24,022 nucleotides of DNA from JAJRRL01 sp047404195 (GTDB lineage Bacteria; Pseudomonadota; Gammaproteobacteria; JAJRRL01), in the NCBI GenBank assembly GCA_047404195.1, contig JBDOIU010000031.1, positions 1 to 24,022 on the forward strand, written 5' to 3'. Positions 22,951 through 24,022 of the stretch are shown here, piece by piece; the first letter of the stretch is position 1; each line of letters opens with the position of its first letter. Below the pieces are notes generated by a model. It saw only the letters and a program-made list of their open reading frames with translations, was not told the DNA's origin and did not search any database. Both the position numbers and the translations under genes were made by a program.

Positions 22951-24022
22951 ATGCAAGGTTCAGAAACAACTGCAGTAGAACAAGGCCAAGAGGTACATGG
23001 GAAAATTGAGCAAATCATCGGTGCGGTGGTTGATATTTCATTTCCACGTGGTGCCGTTCCCAACGTATATGATGCGCTTGAGGTAGACGGTCTGGTGCTA
23101 GAAGTACAGCAGCAATTAGGTGATGGCATGGTACGTGCGATTGCCATGGGTAGTACAGACGGTTTGCAGCGTCAAAAGCCAGTTAAAAACACCGGCGCTC
23201 CTATTCAAGTGCCGGTTGGTAAAGAAACACTAGGCCGCATCATGAATGTTTTGGGTGAGCCAATCGACCAAGCAGGTGACGTTGGTGCCAAAAAAAAATG
23301 ATGCCTATCCACCGTAAGCCACCTGAGTATACAGAGTTATCACAGGGTGAAGAGCTATTGGTAACCGGTATTAAGGTCATCGACTTGATTTGTCCCATCG
23401 CTAAAGGTGGTAAAGTCGGTCTATTCGGTGGTGCCGGTGTGGGTAAAACTGTTAACATGATGGAGCTGATCCGAAACATCGCGATTGAGCACAGCGGTTA
23501 CTCAGTATTTGCGGGTGTTGGTGAGCGTACTCGAGAAGGTAATGACTTCTATCATGAAATGAAAGACTCAAACGTTTTAGACAAAGTGTCATTGGTATAC
23601 GGGCAGATGAATGAGCCACCAGGTAACCGTTTACGTGTGGCATTGACTGGTTTGACCATTGCGGAAGATTTCCGTGACGAAGGGCGTGACGTTCTGCTCT
23701 TTGTGGATAACATTTACCGATATACACTTGCGGGTGTGGAAGTATCAGCGTTGTTGGGGCGTATGCCATCAGCTGTGGGCTATCAGCCAACATTGGCTGA
23801 AGAGATGGGTCAACTGCAAGAGCGCATTACGTCGACTAAAAATGGTTCTATTACATCAGTGCAGGCGGTATACGTGCCAGCTGATGACTTGACGGATCCA
23901 TCACCGGCGACAACATTCTCACACTTGGATGCGACTGTGGTGTTATCACGTGCCATTGTGGACCAAGGTATCTATCCTGCGATTGACCCACTTGATTCAA
24001 CCAGTCGTCAGCTAGATCCGCT
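22951..24022 (+). CDS. atpD: ATP synthase F1 subunit beta, apparent -1 frameshift in A9, 3' end outside window
   Basis: Beta carries the catalytic sites of F1. The N-terminus has about 17 residues before the usual GKIEQIIGAVVDISF start, an unusual extension (QGSETTAVEQGQEVH). The frame is normal to GEPIDQAGDVGAKKK, then meets TGA at 23299 just after an A9 run (23290-23298). One extra A restores MMPIHRKPPEYTELS and the rest: GGAGVGKT P-loop (about 23427-23450), GERTREGNDFYHEM, LFVDNIYRYTLAG, ALLGRMPSAVGYQPTL and DPLDSTSRQLDP, where the window ends. These catalytic blocks are perfectly conserved, so the gene is under selection and the break is either a sequencing error or rescued by slippage. 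Confidence 0.93.

Overview
The window looks like part of a gammaproteobacterial chromosome of moderate G+C. The evidence is the conserved order mnmG-rsmG-parA-parB followed by the F-type ATP synthase operon, with proteins close in sequence to gammaproteobacterial homologues. Several unrecognised, repeat-containing or proline-rich proteins and broken reading frames would fit a host-associated, Legionella/Coxiella-like lineage, but that placement is inference only.

Layout. (1) Positions 1-8.7 kb are accessory. A proline-rich 458-aa protein lies on the + strand. Everything else there is on the minus strand, read right to left: DUF2975-like membrane protein, YozG-like XRE regulator, a 366-aa repeat protein, a truncated second DUF2975 copy, a second regulator, a 492-aa paralogue of the repeat protein, a small two-helix membrane ORF, a SAM-methyltransferase-like protein and a divergent SelO-like protein. 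One tandem duplication of about 1.8 kb explains the doubled regulator block and the chimeric 3' end of the 366-aa gene. A ten-C tract at the end of the 492-aa gene can switch it in or out of frame with the membrane ORF. (2) Positions 8.7-13.6 kb hold the housekeeping block mnmG-rsmG-parA-parB; ParB carries a long histone-H1-like Lys/Ala/Pro tail. (3) Positions 13.6-17.6 kb separate parB from the atp operon and carry an NTF2-like protein, three unrecognised ORFs, a gene-poor stretch of about 570 bp and purB on the minus strand. (4) Positions 17.8-24.0 kb hold atpI-B-E-F-H-A-G-D, cut by the window edge within atpD.

The features most worth checking are: apparent one-base losses in the A8 tract of atpF and the A9 tract of atpD (sequencing error, or real frameshifts rescued by transcript slippage); the C10 switch; the unit with near-identical regulators but diverged repeat proteins; the SelO-like/methyltransferase overlapping pair; the H1-tailed ParB; and an attenuator-like leader before the DUF2975/regulator operon.
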